The position numbers were made by a program, and so were the translations under genes. Under the pieces are notes generated by a model. The model did no database searches. It worked only from the letters and a program-made list of their open reading frames with translations, and was not told the origin of the DNA. This document shows, in pieces, positions 63,601 through 64,000 of a DNA stretch of 64,000 nucleotides. Source of the DNA: JAFMJV01 sp034436555 (GTDB lineage Bacteria; Chloroflexota; Limnocylindria; Limnocylindrales; CSP1-4); the NCBI GenBank assembly GCA_034436555.1, contig DAOTUU010000027.1, positions 16,441 to 80,440 of the forward strand, written 5' to 3'. Positions within the stretch are counted from its first letter, which is position 1. Every line of letters begins with the position of its first letter.

Positions 63601-64000
63601 CAGCTGACCTACGACATCTCGGTCCCGTCAAACGTGACCTATGTCGCCAACGGGTTCGTGAGCCACAACACGATCGCCTTCATGATGGACTGCGACACGA
63701 CCGGCATCGAGCCGGACATCGCGCTCATCAAGTACAAGAAGCTGGTCGGCGAGGGCTTCCTCAAGATCGTGAACAAAACGGTCCCGGCCGCGCTGCGCAA
63801 GCTGGGCTACACGCCCGACCAGGTCGAGGAGATCGTCCGCTACATCGACGAGCGGGAGACGATCGAGGGTGCGCCGGGCCTCCGCCCAGAGCACCTGCCC
63901 GTGTTCGACTGCGCGTTCAAGCCGGTCAACGGCGAGCGGTCCATCCACTACATGGGCCACGTCCGGATGATGGGTGCCACGCAGCCGTTCCTGTCGGGCG
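60649..64000 (+). CDS. nrdJ: class II (adenosylcobalamin) ribonucleotide reductase, intein-containing, partial
   Basis: An uninterrupted frame of 1,117 codons from an ATG at 60649 (GGAGG/GGAG just upstream) to the window edge; its end lies outside. It reduces ribonucleotides to deoxyribonucleotides using B12. Key parts are the KMAFNSPVWFNVG word, Cys179 and Cys182 in PQCSACF, the radical site NPCSE (Cys388, Glu390), Cys399 in SCNLASLNL, and LGLGYANLGALL. An intein of 433 residues interrupts the chain after LAPTG (residue 574), and the sequence resumes with TIAFMMDCDTTGIEPD. The reductase is the only one in the window. Two NrdR-like boxes suggest control by NrdR. Confidence 0.93.
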   Translation, partial: MSHGIASGSDLGDVEATARAAAIAGRLQSPVVDDQHRFTGRGVRGLSFERRWTTPGVHPYDEIAWELRTANISNESGKTVFEQTDIEVPTFWSQLATNVVVSKYFRGHIGTPGRERSVKQLIDRVVNTIAGWAHTQRYFATDADLQTFKAELTHLLVHQKMAFNSPVWFNVGVEERPQCSACFINSVQDTMSSIMDLAKTEAMLFKYGSGAGVNLSPIRGSREKMSGGGIASGPVSFMKGFDAFAGVVKSGGKTRRAAKMVILNADHPDVGDFIDSKANEEKKAWALIEMGYDGSFTGEAYGSIFFQNANHSVRVTDDFMRAVESGGDWTTHEVTTGDAVDTLKARSVFRRMADAAWICGDPGIQYDTTINDWNPVSNSARQYATNPCSEFSFINDTSCNLASLNLMKFVDDAGDFDIDAFRFACRITITAQEMMVDNASYPTPQIEENSHRFRPLGLGYANLGALLMSRGLAYDSPEGQAYAAAITAIMTGEAYRQSSLVARDHGGPFVDYAKNEQPFLGIIAKHRDAAHRLSDAHAPAAMTEAARRVWDETLDLGTQHGYRNAQVSVLAPTGCLVGGSMVLTDRGLVRLRSLGDADGDKWQSLALKVATDDGPRDATRFYVNGAEPVVDVRTSRGYRISGTTMHRIKVVDANGDWRWRRFSDVRVGDRVPLMLGGMTGEPREVSLPPLPEAYWTSDHRSFVPRYMTADLAEVVGYFMGDGSLHAKGLRFCVDSQDTDVVDRLVELGRRLFGLDAAVSQRTGYTEVAYQSVRLTLWWEACGFAKHPPTTEHRGKGYQAHIPDSVLYSNDPAIYGAFVRGLFEADGNTDHGYASFSTASERFADEIQTLLLALGFVTSRKVDVPTPGHRGRNPIHVVRLLNLSIGGRFISEIGFISERKRTSIQMADHRQAARHDHVPVSRATVDRLAPANDNLRTTMLLALARTGMVSRRSATALLDRTADAELAQTLGYFYDEVASAELGAEQLTYDISVPSNVTYVANGFVSHNTIAFMMDCDTTGIEPDIALIKYKKLVGEGFLKIVNKTVPAALRKLGYTPDQVEEIVRYIDERETIEGAPGLRPEHLPVFDCAFKPVNGERSIHYMGHVRMMGATQPFLSG
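62371..63669 (+). other. intein with LAGLIDADG endonuclease in nrdJ
   Basis: The 433-residue insert starts with Cys (CLVGGSM, block A), has the TxxH of block B (GTTMHRIKV), and ends VANGFVSHN with His-Asn before a Thr, as splicing needs. Two dodecapeptides, VGYFMGDGS and FVRGLFEADG, mark a LAGLIDADG homing endonuclease, with Asp residues intact. It lies in a conserved nucleotide-binding region where reductase inteins are common. Splicing and homing activity both look possible. Confidence 0.9.

Overview
The window is a very GC-rich bacterial chromosome segment with no rRNA, tRNA, phage or insertion-sequence genes that I can see. The gene mix fits a high-GC Gram-positive-like or Chloroflexota (Limnocylindria-type) bacterium: a DUF5317 protein, class II (B12) ribonucleotide reductase with an intein, System II cytochrome c maturation, many secreted or lipoproteins with Pro/Ser-rich linkers, and frequent leaderless starts. 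Taxonomy is inference only; no marker gene settles it. Both window edges cut genes: a secreted protein on the left (minus strand) and nrdJ on the right (plus strand).

Layout. 1-6.3 kb: secreted proteins of unknown function, including an ELWxxDGTxxGT-repeat protein, separated by repeat-rich spacers. 6.4-9.6 kb: a LodA-like quinoprotein oxidase with a Tat-type signal and its LodB-like flavoprotein maturase. 9.6-15 kb: a decayed PIN toxin, a CDF metal exporter, a double-META protein and a lipoprotein ending in a PEBP domain. 15.0-34.9 kb: a large catabolic island (see below). 35-44 kb: GAF-GGDEF diguanylate cyclase, DUF5317, Nudix hydrolase, nicotinate phosphoribosyltransferase, GlgC, an M23 envelope hydrolase and a prepilin peptidase. 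44-52.6 kb: DUF1269 protein, leucyl aminopeptidase, adenosine deaminase plus amidase, HAD phosphatase, NYN protein and an HTH/PD-(D/E)XK protein. 53-60 kb: cytochrome c biogenesis gene, TldD/PmbA protease pair and a lipoprotein hydrolase. 60.6-64 kb: nrdJ behind a strong promoter with two NrdR-like boxes.

The catabolic island is the most interesting region. It joins an IclR regulator, an HSL-type esterase, two class III (GSA-like) aminotransferases, two M81 (MlrC-type) metallopeptidases, three enolase-superfamily enzymes (one close to hydroxyproline-betaine epimerase/cis-3-hydroxyproline dehydratase), three SDR oxidoreductases, a zinc alcohol dehydrogenase, a cupin, a CBM9-like protein without a signal peptide, and a sugar-type ABC importer whose permease and single ATPase are fused. 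Three promoters in the island share one design: TTGACA, an 18-nt spacer, a TAnnCT -10 box, then a GAAAC-N3-GTTTC palindrome just downstream. This points to one repressor controlling uptake and catabolism of one substrate, probably the local IclR protein. A degenerate copy lies between iclR and the esterase. I cannot name the substrate.

A second genome-scale feature is leaderless expression: at least ten genes have a TAnnnT box 6-8 nt (ten in one case) before the start codon and no Shine-Dalgarno sequence. It helped me choose several starts. A third is the abundance of short tandem repeats (units of 13-61 nt) in spacers.
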